The translations under genes and the position numbers were made by a program. The notes under the pieces were generated by a model. The model was not told the origin of the DNA and did no database searches. It saw only the letters and a program-made list of their open reading frames with translations. From contig NC_090983.1 of assembly GCF_041146395.1 (NCBI RefSeq), positions 62,875,501-62,939,500 on the forward strand: 64,000 nt of DNA. The letters run 5' to 3'. Origin of the DNA: Eulemur rufifrons (lineage: Eukaryota > Chordata > Mammalia > Primates > Lemuridae). Shown piece after piece: positions 53,806 to 64,000 of this stretch. Position 1 is the stretch's first letter; each line of letters opens with the position of its first letter.

Positions 53806-55369
53806 CTGCTTTGTTTTCGAAACTTCCTAATGGGTGTGTTTATTTTTTAAGATGAGGTTTTCCTATGACTCTACTGGAAATGAATCAAAGAAATAGCTAA
53901 ACTGTTTTGCATAAAACACGATAGTTAGAAGGAGCCAGAGGGGAGGGGAGAAGAAAGAGGGAGTCCCTGGAACAAAGCAGGAGGATACAGCCCAACTAAA
54001 AGAGATGACTAGTGGAAATTCCACCGTCATTGCCCCAAAGCACTAGTAAATCTGCTACTTACTTACTTGGGTCGGTGTTATTTGGCATTAGCAGAGAGGG
54101 CTCTCTGGCAGGGCAATATGGAAACAATGAAAGAAGAGTGCACACACAAGGAAAAATGGATACAGAGAATTCTGAATAGCAAATGTTAAACATATTTTTA
54201 CAGCGACTGGTGCAGGGAAATCATTCAATAAATATTAATTTTCTTTTCTGATTTGAGGTATGAGACGTAATCTCTGACCTTGGGGATCTAGCAAATTGGT
54301 TGAAAGTTTAATGATTATGGGTATAAAATTATGAGGAAAAAACAAGCATGCAACAATAGCATGATATACAAATTATAGATATTATAGAGCTCAGAAAATT
54401 CAGGGATCAATTTTTAAAAAGCTCTAGATTATTTGAGAAAAGCTCTAGCTTATTTCAGAAAATTAGAATGAATAAGGAATTGAGATAATGTCTTACATAT
54501 ATTAGGTGTTCAATCCATATTTATTTAAAATAATTTAAAGATAGAAAAGAATAAAAAAGTGTATTCCAAATGGAGGTAATGAGGAAGAAGGGAGAAGAAA
54601 GACTAACATATTTTGCATGTTTATTGGAATGCCATCCTGTGTCTGGGCTTGATTAGTACCCAATATGAAGTCATTCTAGTTTCTTGAGCAGGGAAATGAC
54701 ATGTTTTAGAAAGGATGACCTACATGGAGTTAATAGGCTAAATCAAAGATGGAAGAGGAAAAAATTGGAAGGAAAAAGATCAAGGAAAAAGTTGGTTGCA
54801 GTCATTCTGGCTGAGGTTAATGAAAATCTGGACTTGGTCATTGGCAGTGGGAATGGGACTGGGAGGAATGAGTAGTTCTGAATGATGTTAAAATAAAATC
54901 ATGAGCTGAGGAAAATATGGCTAGCACGAAATGGATGACCATAAATAAACACAAAAGTATAGCACAGTTGGTAATAGAAATAAATACAAGTAATTTCTCT
55001 GCATGACCTTATTTTTGCTCTAAATATGACTCATAGTTCTGTTTGGTCACCATCTAGTACCATATGTTATCATACTCCTGGCCTATGGAATGATTATTTT
55101 CTTATACCCAACAACTTGCTCACGGGCCTTCAACTGGTTCCTTGTCTATCCACACTGAGCAATGGCAGATATAATTCTCTTGTCCTGAAGAAAAGGTTTA
55201 TAGTGAGTCAGAATCTCTTTTGATTGTGAATAAAACAAATCCTGGTACTTCCCAGGGACTGTGGTTTCCTAGAAGGGTGACACAATGAATCTTGAGTATT
55301 TCCTATATCTATTTTCATTCTACCAATGAGGGTAAACTAGTCATATGACCCTGATGCTATCATGTTCTC
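53806..55369. other. intergenic; L2-like patch only
   Basis: About 54560-54900 is L2-like (TTCTTGAGCAGGGAAATGAC, GTTGCAGTCATTCTGG). The remainder shows nothing supportable. Confidence 0.5.
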
Positions 55370-55747
55370 CGCTGTGGACTAAATTTCACCGCCCACCCCC
55401 AATTCATATATTGAAGTCCTAATCCCCACTGTGATAGTATTTGGAGATAGGGCCTTTGGGAGGTAATTAGATTTAGATGAGGTCATGAGGGTGGGACCCT
55501 TATGACGGGATTAGTGCCTTTGTAAAAGGAGACACCAGAAAGCTCCCCCTTCATCCCCTCTGCTCCATGAGGACATAGTGGAAGGTGGCCTTCTGCAAGC
55601 CCAGAAGAGAGCCCTCACCAGAACCTAATCATGCTGGTACCCTGATCTCAGACTTCCAGCCTCCAGAACTGTAGGGAGAAAATAAATTTCTGTTGCTTAT
55701 GCCACCTAGTCCATGGTATTTGTCAGGGCAGCCTAAGCTGACTAACA
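55370..55747 (+). repeat. MST-type MaLR LTR
   Basis: It opens GCTGTGGACTAAATTTCACC, then AATTCATATATTGAAGTCCT, GGGCCTTTGGGAGGTAATTA, TTCCAGCCTCCAGAACTGTA and a CTGACTAACA end. It appears to be a solo LTR. Flanking pentamers match 3 of 5. Confidence 0.85.
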
Positions 55748-55942
55748 TGGTCAGTCTCTCAAGAGCTAAGTGAAGAGCTTTTGGGTTACCAATCTAGAAA
55801 GGCCAGGGAAATGAGTTTCTGAGAATGAGGAGGAGAGAGAGGGTTTCTGCAGTCCCCATTCTGTGGCCTTTTCTAGTGCTGCTCTGCTTTAGGCTGTGGC
55901 CTGAGATAATGACATCTTTATTAGACTTTAAGATTATTGTAG

Positions 55943-56267
55943 ACCAGCTTTATCCAGTAAAACTACAGTGGGATACACATAGCTAATTTAAAATTTTCTA
56001 ATAGCCACACTTTAAGAAGTTAAAAGAAATAGGTAAAATTAAATTTAATAACCTATTTAACTCAATATAGTCAAAATATTATATAGAGACATGTTATCAA
56101 TGTAAAAATTATCCTTAAGATATTTCGTATTTTTTCCTACTAAGTCTTCAAAAATTGGTGTGTATTTTATATTTTTAGCACATCTCAATTTGGACAGGCC
56201 ACATTTCAAGTGCTCAATAGACACATGTGGCTCGTGCCCACTATACTGGATAGTATAGTTCTGGGTA
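55943..56267. repeat. hAT-like DNA transposon relic
   Basis: AATAGCCACACTTTAAG and CACATTTCAAGTGCTCAATA then GACACATGTGGCTCG match a common mammalian DNA-transposon consensus with inverted ends. The exact family is not assigned. Confidence 0.55.
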
Positions 56268-56453
56268 TTTTTAAAGAAAGACAGACAGAATTCAGCTGAA
56301 ACATGAAGTCCCAATTTTCTTCTTGGGGTTATTACCTAACTTTGAATTCTCTTATTTTTCTCTTAATTCTTTTATGTCTTCTTATCTTTCTGGTTGCACA
56401 CATTTTTATATCTGATAAAATAATTAATTGTGAGACTACATAATGGACATTGT

Positions 56454-56780
56454 GGTTCTGCTGTGGTTTGAATGTATTAATATGTGTCCCCCAAATATTC
56501 ATATGTTGAAACCTAAGACCCAGTGTGATACTATTAAGAAGGGCATGTAGGAGGTCATTAGCACCCTTATACAAGGGCTTAAGGGAGTGAGCTCAGGCCC
56601 CTTTGCCCTGCTGCCTTCTGCCACGTAAAGATGAGAAGGCTGTCACCTGACAGTGAATGCCAGAGCCTTGATCCTGGGGACTTCCCAGCCTCCAGAACTA
56701 TGGGAAATAAATTTTTGTTGTTTATAATTTACCCTGTCTCATGTATTTTCTTATAGCAGCAGGGATGGACTGACAGGTTC
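56454..56780 (+). repeat. solo MST-type MaLR LTR with intact 5-bp target-site duplication
   Basis: LTR 56459-56775, from TGCTGTGGTTTGAATGTATT to GGATGGACTGACA, with GGGGACTTCCCAGCCTCCAG and TTTGTTGTTTATAATTTACC. GGTTC occurs on both sides (56454-56458, 56776-56780), so the solo LTR boundaries are well defined. ERVL-class elements make 5-bp duplications. Confidence 0.88.
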
Positions 56781-57150
56781 TCTGTCCAGGGCCAAGGCGC
56801 CCATCCCCCTGGGCGTGTGAATATGGCTGCTGTGTCTCACTGGCTCTTGGTGGGTATTGTCCTAGGCTGTGGGAACTGCCTCCCCTCAGGCTATGCCCTC
56901 CTGGGGGTGGTCCCCTTTACTCCATTTGGGACATCTCTAAAGGGACATTCTAGCTCCTGAGGCCTCTTGGCTGAGGCCTCCTTTGCGAGTGTCCTGCAGT
57001 TCAGCGTGTCCCTCTGCCCCATCTTGCCTTCTTCGCTTCCCTACAGGTAAGTCTCCTGAGAGCGACTGCCCCCACCCAAACAATAAATAAACCAACTCTG
57101 CTTTCATCTCTCCACTCAGAGTCTGTGTCCCGGGAGCTCAGATTAAGAGG
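56781..57150 (+). repeat. probable ERV LTR relic
   Basis: The 3' part, AACAATAAATAAACCAACTC and CACTCAGAGTCTGTGTCCCG then GGAGCTCA, looks like an R-U5 region. It is GC-rich and C+T-rich. The family is not known to me and the 5' edge is uncertain. Confidence 0.5.
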
Positions 57151-58790
57151 GAATATAAAGTAGTCTCTCTTTTACCAAAGCAAGATCAGAAACAGTGTTC
57201 AAGGTGAGAGGGGAAAAGCAGAACCAGGCTTTGATTCATTTTTGTGCCTTATAATTACACCTCCCCACATGTGAGCAAGGCCAGAGCCCTCTCTAATCCT
57301 CCTCTTTTCACGTCTGTTCAACTCCAACTATCTTTCTTTTCCTATATTGTATCTTTTCCAAAGGCCAAAGTGACCACTGAGTAAAGGGTATAGGCACAGC
57401 TGAGATTCAGCAACAGCATTGTGGTGAAGCATGAGAAACTTATCGATATCAACAGCTCGATATTGCAGCCCATACGTTTATTGACACCAACTTTACTTTC
57501 CTTAACCTTTTCTGGCTCTCCAGGGCCTGTCCGTGTGGGCGGAGATGTTGAGCAGTTCTGCAAGTTAACATGGTAAGCTTCATCGCTCTACTGCAGTCAT
57601 TGCCTTCTGCTGCTTGTTTCTTCCTTCTTCCTCAGGGAGGTTGGACCTTTCTAGCCTTCATATTTATATCCCCGTGCTGGTGTCTGTGCGTCTCTGCCTT
57701 CCCGGAACACTCTCTTCACTACTCAGCACCTGCAAGCTTCAGATCGGTCTCAGCCCTTTCAACCTTCAAAAGATGGAGAGTGGGGAGATTAAGATCCGCT
57801 TTGTCTTAAAACTTGGTGCCACACAAAGACCTGCCAGCAGTAGAGGCAGTCACATAATAGGACAAAAAGTTAATGCCTGAGCAGATTGTGTGGTTCCAGC
57901 GTCCACCTTCTCCTGCTTTTCCTTTCTCCTGCCTACTGCTTCCTCCCTCTTTCCTCACGACTCCCTCCCCCTGCAGCTTCCATCCGTCTGCGTCCGGAGG
58001 AGGAGGCAGCATGAAAGGGAGGACTTGTTGCATCACAGTTTGTGCCAACTGGAGGAGATGCCCAATCCCTCTGCAGCCTGATGGTCCAGATGGCCCCACA
58101 GGCTTTTCAGAGCACAGGGCCCCCCATACATCGCTCAGCATTGCCACTAAAATCGATGTTAGGCCAAGTCGTCCACCAAGAGCATGGGAAATCGCTTGTC
58201 GATAAAAGTCATACATTTTTGGCACGTGAACCCCACAAACCTTTTTCTAGATGTTTAGCATTTCTAGAATTTAATCAAATAATTGTCTTATTCTAATTCT
58301 CACATTCTGATACTGTTATATATTTTTGTAAAAACTACTAATTGCTAGACAAATTATCCGAGTGGAGCACGATATTGATTAGATTACGTATTTGTTCACG
58401 TTTCACTCATTAAAATGCTGAAAGGGAGTAGACATGGAATTCAACTAGTTCTCACTTTACTAATCCATAAAACAGATACTTCTCATAAATAGCTGGTAAT
58501 CCATCCTCAGTTCTCAGGAAAAAAATAACTGAATAGTGCAGTAAAGTCTCCTATTACTAATTCTCCATGTTATAATTAAAAAACCAACCAAACTGCGATT
58601 CCTGTTGAAAGGCACCCTGAAGCAGAGTGTAAGATTGAATGACTGTTTCTAGATAATAATGGTTAACATCTGATTGTTTAACAAAAAAAGAGTTTGACCC
58701 TTTCATGGCCACACCTGGAAGTGTTCCCTTTCGTATTCTCTAGTTTGGGCCCAAAGAGGGTAGCAGAAGAGCTCCACATCCTGTATATCC
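57151..58790. other. intergenic; unidentified CpG-containing segment
   Basis: No repeat or gene is recognised. 57400-58220 is GC-richer and has more CpG than the surroundings. Overlapping open frames on both strands (for example 57806-58225 minus, 57873-58205 plus) have no recognisable protein features. See findings. Confidence 0.5.
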
Positions 58791-58960
58791 TCTTTCATTC
58801 ATTCATTCGTTCAGGCCTCAACATTTACTAAATACCTGCTTTATGCAGAGCCTTGTTCCTAAGCTCTTGGGATATATGAAGTGAAGCTGCCTTAAAGGAG
58901 CTTCATGTGGGAAAAGAGGCAATAAGTAATAAAAATAATAAATAAATAAATAAACATTAT
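58790..58960. repeat. L2-like relic ending in (AATA)n
   Basis: TTACTAAATACCTGCTTTAT and CTCTTGGGATATATGAAG resemble L2; AATA units run over 58919-58957. Confidence 0.5.
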
Positions 58961-58970
58961 AGGATGTTGC

Positions 58971-59336
58971 AAAGTAGTAAGTTCTTTTTTTTTTTTAATA
59001 AAAAAATATTTTTCAAGAGTTCAGGTGGGTTTTTTTTTTTTTTTTTTTGACAGAGTTTCGCTTTGTTGCCTGGGGTTAGAGTGCTGTGGTGTCAGCGTAG
59101 CTCACAGCAACTTCAAACTCCTGGGCTCAAGCAATCCTCCTGCCTCAGCCTCCAGAGTAGTTGGGACTACAGGTGCCACCACACCCAGCTAATTTTTTCA
59201 ATTAAAGATGGCGGGTCTTGCTCTTGCTCAGGCTGCTTTCAAACTCCTGAGGTCAAGCAATCCTCCCACCTCGGCCTCCCAGAATGCTAGGATTACAGGT
59301 GTGAGGCACTGCGCCTGGCTGGAAAGTGGTAAGTTC
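58971..59336 (-). repeat. antisense Alu with apparent 3' transduction
   Basis: The Alu body, about 59050-59322 read in reverse, ends CTGCGCCTGGCT. On its 3' side are two T tracts (58985-58996 and 59030-59049) separated by about 33 bases that are not Alu. The whole unit is flanked by AAAGTAGTAAGTTC (58971-58984) and AAAGTGGTAAGTTC (59323-59336), 13 of 14 matching. Confidence 0.82.
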
Positions 59337-60470
59337 CATGGGGGAAAAAAAAAAAAGATGAGAAAAACTAGAAGCCGAGGGGAGTTGATTTTAAATGGGT
59401 AATCAGGCCACACTAAGAAGGCAACATTTGAGCAAGGACGTAAGCCCATTTTGATAATGTCTTTATTATTTTCTCATTCATCAGTCTTATGTTCCTGTCA
59501 TTCTCATTATTTTTCCTGATGCTTTCTGCCAGACACATAAGAAAAATTATGTGTAGCTTAAGATTATAGAGACCTCAGGTCAGAGCCAGTTGATTTTTTT
59601 TTTCATGCTAGGGTATGATTTACCTCTTGAGAACCTGAGAGGCCTGGCCTTACTCATGGTAACAGCAGGTGGATACCTAAATGATGTGATGTAAGATGTG
59701 CTACAAAAAGTCCTGTCTCCTCCTTTCCCAGTCCCTTAACTGACTTAAAATCCACTTCCTGAAACGTTATGTAATCTTCCTATCAGTCAGCCATGCTGCC
59801 TGAATTCACCACTGTTAAGATATTCATTATTTTAGGCTAAAACATGGCATTTTTAGCCATTCTCTTTTAAAATTCAAACTTGCAATGAGAATAAGACTCA
59901 AGAAAAAACATGCAAGTTCATGAAGGAAAAAGGCTTTGTATCTGTGGCCTAGGCCAGCAGGTGTATGGACAGAGGACCCCAGGCTTACACTGGTTACCAG
60001 GGGCCAAACTGGAGGACAGGGAGTGGAGGGAGGCCAGGAAGGAGAGCAGGCAGGGATCAGAAGGTCCTACACTTGGCCTGGTACACTTTGCACAAAAAAC
60101 ACACAGGAATATTTGTCACTTCCACAAGGAAAGATGCTCTCCTATAATTTTCTTGATCAACTGGCCCTCTGATGTAATTTATTTTCTCACTGGGAGACCA
60201 GATTTTCAGCCTCTGATGGAATAACAGACCAAGGATGGGGTGTGGTAGGAGTGGAGCAGCCTGCCTCGGCAGGAAGGAGCATTTTATCAGTAAAATTGTT
60301 TAGAATTGCTGGGCATGGTGATAATAGAGAACAGACCAACTTTTAGTGGGATTTACTATTGTTTGTAAACATGCTCTAGACCATGCACTCCTTTTCTTAT
60401 CTGTTTCCAGGGCAGACCATGCCCACCAAGCCCCACCTTGGTACCCTCTTGATACCCATGGCTGTGAGGC
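59337..60470. other. intergenic, no feature recognised
   Basis: A pure A12 run lies near 59346-59357. No gene or named repeat is supported; the 59910-60224 open frame has no protein features. Confidence 0.55.
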
Positions 60471-60479
60471 ATGTGTTTC

Positions 60480-61010
60480 CAGAGTCTCTACTCTGAATAC
60501 ACCTACATAAACATTTCCTTCCTCCCCTCCACAAAAATGAGATCATATTATGCATACTACACAATAGATTTAGACATTTTCCCTGTCAACAAATTTAGAC
60601 CTAAATCATTCATTTTCATATGTTACCTAATTTATTTGTCCAATTTTTTTTCTGTATGGACTCAAATAGCTTTCATTTCTGGATATTGCAATCCAAGTTT
60701 CAACAAATATTCTTGTAAATGCATCTTTGTACACTTATCCAATGTTATCCTTAAAGGACATTCCTAGAATTAGAATTGCTATGCCAAAGAGTATGCAGAG
60801 CTTTGAGATTTACTCCTAAACTGCCCTGCAGAAAGTTTTCAGTCTTTCCTCTACCACCGGCTGATTATGACAGTACCAGTTTCTCTGCAGCCTTGCTGCC
60901 ACTGCGGATCTCTAGTCTTTTTAATTTATGCTAATCCAACAAATAAAACTATTGTATTTTAATATTTTATGTTGCATTTTTTATTTTTGGTAATATTAAG
61001 CATTTTTGTG
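60480..61010. repeat. old L1 (L1M-type) relic
   Basis: CCTTAAAGGACATTCCTAGA, ATTAGAATTGCTATGCCAAA and GAGTATGCAGAGC, then CAGTTTCTCTGCAGCCTTGC, are the same class of blocks as at 5825-6490. Confidence 0.6.
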
Positions 61011-63093
61011 TTTATATTTGTACATTTTGTGAATGTGTAGGTTTGCCTGGGTGAACTGCCTGCTTTTGTCCCTTATCCATTTTTTTTTTTATTATTGTAC
61101 TGTGGAGTAAATGTTCCAAAAGAGGGAGAAAACATCATACACAAATTTTCACCCATAGTATGAGACTATTTAGGAGTAGACCTAATATCCATCACATGAA
61201 TTTGTAGACTCAGTTTTTTAACTTCTGAAGCTATATGAAAAATCACATGGTGTCTGAATTTCTACCAGTGTACATATTCTCCTCCTACAATGGCTTCTCA
61301 ATATTATTTGGAGATGATACGGCAGGGACTGCTATTTGTACCTCCAATTCTTATTCTGTTCTTCATAGGGGAGATGTCTCAACTTCCTGCTTTGGGAGAA
61401 GAGGGCATGAGCTTTCCTGCCCTCTTTCTACCCCTCTTCACTGCCTTTCACTTCCCAACTTTCGTTAGGTGTACATTTATTTTTATGCTTGTCAAGACTG
61501 ATAATTTCCCTGACTATAAACATATCTTCTGTGATTTCTCCTTAGTGAATTGTAAAACTTTAAAACCAATGAACAGTTTAAATTATTATGACTGCTCAAG
61601 CATTGCTCTTCAGCTAAGTAGTCTGGTAGGATAGTAAACTCACAAACATCTCAGTGATGCCAATTCTCATGCCGCTCAGTGGAGAGTGTTAAGATTCTAC
61701 TTTTACACTCTGTCGAGAACCTCTGAGCATATGGGGACTAATGGGACTCTTGGTTACAAATGGTCTGAAAAACAACCCAGATTTAGAAAAAATATTACTT
61801 ATTCAAAAGAATAGATCTGACTTCAGAAGTGGATAGGAGCTCACACAATGTTGCCAGTAACTTGTTTCTTCATTTGCTTTTCTCTGAGTGAGAACTCTAG
61901 TACTTCCTCATTTTGATGAAATATACCCTTAACTCCTACAAAAGAATGCTTGGAATATAAACATTCTAAATTATCACTTATCAGAAAATACCCTTAAATT
62001 CTGTCCTCATATTGACAGTATCTGGCTAGGTAGATCCTAGTGTAATTAGTGTTTCTTTTCAGAACTTTGAAAACACTGTTCTGTTGTTTCACCGCATCTA
62101 ATGGGTGATGGCAAGTTTGTTGTTAGTCTGATTCTTGCTTGTTTTGCAGGGGACTTGTTTTTCTCTCAGGAAGAATATAGAATTTTCTCTTTACAATTGA
62201 TATTCTGGAACTTCACAATTATGTGACTAAGTGTGACTATTTTCTCATATTTTGTACTGGGCATTTTGTGGGCCCTGAAGATGTATTTTCTGTTTCGGTT
62301 TTGAGAAATTCTCTTGCATTCATTCTCAACAGCCTTTTACAACCTCAGCTTTTCTTTGACCTTTCTTCCTCAAACTTCCTGTGTTTATATGCTATGTCTT
62401 TTAACTTTTCTATTACATTTTCTATGCAATTATGGAGACTGAAAGGGGGGAAGGGCACTGGTTTAAATCCTGGAAGCATCAGGTCCAAGAACCAGGATCC
62501 TGGGGCAGGACGGGACAGAAGTTCCAGTTCAGGAAGAGAGAGACAATTTATCCTTCCTTTGCCTTTTGATCTATTTAGACCCTCAACAGATTAATGATGC
62601 CTACCCACATTTGTGAGGACTGATATTCTTTTCTCAGTCCATTGATGTGAATGCTAAATCTTCCAGAAACACCATAACAGACACGCCCCGAGATTATGTT
62701 TTACCCACTATCTGGGCATCCCTTAACCTATTCAAGTTGACCCATAAACTTACTCATCACAAAAAGTTTTTTTGAGTGTTACTTTTTCATAACCTGGTGT
62801 CTAAATTTTGACAGTATCTTGTTGAATCTCACTGAAAATGTCAATTCAAGCTTTTAAAAAAGTCTTCTCTTTTCAGAATTATCTCTAAGGTCACTTTATC
62901 TGTTTCCCTTGAGTGTCTTTTTTTTAATATATATTTATCTCAGTTTTTAAAATTTTTTCTTCCATGTTTTAGAGTCTTGATTCTTCTTAGTTTTTTAAAA
63001 AAATTATTATTATTGTCTACAGATTCTTGTTTTTTATAGCAGATACAGAATGAGGTAAGAGTAGAGAGACCCTGGTATGCAGCTGTTGGGTTT
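61011..63093. other. intergenic, no feature recognised
   Basis: AT-rich. Some patches may be old L1, but nothing is specific enough to name. Open frames of up to 123 codons show no protein features. No FAP first exon is seen. Confidence 0.5.
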
Positions 63094-63174
63094 AAGGATA
63101 AAAGGTCATCCAGTAGCTGTTGGCCAAAGTAAGATTATTAAAAAAAAAAAAAAAAAAAAAAGGATAAAAGGTCA
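63094..63174 (+). repeat. mini-retroposon: 30-bp insert plus poly(A), 15-bp perfect target-site duplication
   Basis: AAGGATAAAAGGTCA is repeated exactly at 63094-63108 and 63160-63174. Between them are about 30 unique bases (TCCAGTAGCTGTTGGCCAAA, then GTAAGATTATT) and an A run of about 20. The parent transcript is unknown. Confidence 0.8.
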
Positions 63175-63626
63175 GGAAGCCATTAAGCTGCAGGGTTGGG
63201 TTGACTCTGGTGCACTGACTCGCATACTCCCCAGTATCAGCTTGATATCTCTTAAGATTAAATCTCCTAATTTTTATCTGAGATAAATGCCCAGCTACAG
63301 ATTATATTGCACCCAGAGGTAAAGAGTCCATGTATGGATTTCCAATTTGTCCTCTTTTTTCAGCCCCATCTCTCTCTCCTACCCTTAGTGGTAAATGCCA
63401 TCTCTACTCTGAAACCGTTTCGTGCTTCTGCCAGACAAGGTTGCTCCTTTCTGAGTGTATCCCAGGCAGCTGCCATTTCTGTACTGCTTTATCCACTGAT
63501 GATACTTCCTCCATTCTCTTCATTGTTGTATGTCTGTATCCTTTTCCTCCTTTACAGTCAGTTTAATGGAGTTTCAGAAGGCAAAGAGATCAATGTACGT
63601 GTTCAGGTTGCCACCTTGAACTGGAA

Positions 63627-63999
<373 letters not shown>

Positions 64000-64000
64000 G

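Noticed and set aside
57806..58225. 139-codon minus-strand frame overlapping a 110-codon + frame
   Set aside because: GC-rich DNA gives long frames on both strands by chance; neither product is recognisable. Kept only as a finding about composition.

Overview
The window is mammalian nuclear DNA, from a primate and most likely a strepsirrhine (lemur-type). It is AT-rich, has long GT-AG introns and is full of MIR, L2, CR1/L3, MaLR, hAT, old L1 and Alu relics. Two insertions narrow the lineage. The full-length dimeric Alu at 46038-46378 has the left-arm and tail variants I associate with lemur Alus. The 5'-truncated L1 at 48903-49095 ends in a 3' UTR resembling lemur L1s. Both lineage calls rest on recognition, not on a database search.

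The only protein-coding gene I can support is IFIH1, which encodes MDA5, the cytosolic long-dsRNA sensor. It lies on the + strand. Exons 2 to 16 of a 16-exon gene occupy 868-41735. Exon 1 (CARD1 and the first part of CARD2) and the promoter are upstream of the window. The fifteen visible coding segments sum to 2625 nt, or 874 residues plus stop. This is exactly what is expected if exon 1 encodes 151 residues, as in the 1025-residue human protein. Phases agree at every junction, all introns are GT-AG, and there is no frameshift or premature stop. Counting this way puts the Walker A lysine at 335, DECH at 443-446 and the zinc cysteines at 907, 910, 962 and 964.

Layout: 1-867 is the end of intron 1, with an L1 ORF2 remnant. 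868-41735 holds the exons, with intron 3 (12.1 kb) the longest. A short 3' UTR has a polyadenylation signal at 41832-41837. From about 41860 to 64000 is intergenic DNA made mostly of repeats: Alu, FLAM, MaLR LTRs, other LTRs, MIR, L2 and L1. In human the gene beyond the IFIH1 3' end is FAP; I looked for its first coding exon and did not see it, so the window probably stops short of it.

I found no undescribed system. The items most worth a second look are a tRNA-Ile-like 5' fragment with target-site duplications, a tiny poly(A) retroposon with a perfect 15-bp duplication, an Alu with an apparent 3' transduction, two co-oriented CTCF-like motifs in intron 3, a diverged 128-bp tandem duplication next to the exon 3 acceptor, and an L1 relic touching the exon 11 acceptor region. 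MDA5 residues at positions polymorphic in humans are also listed.
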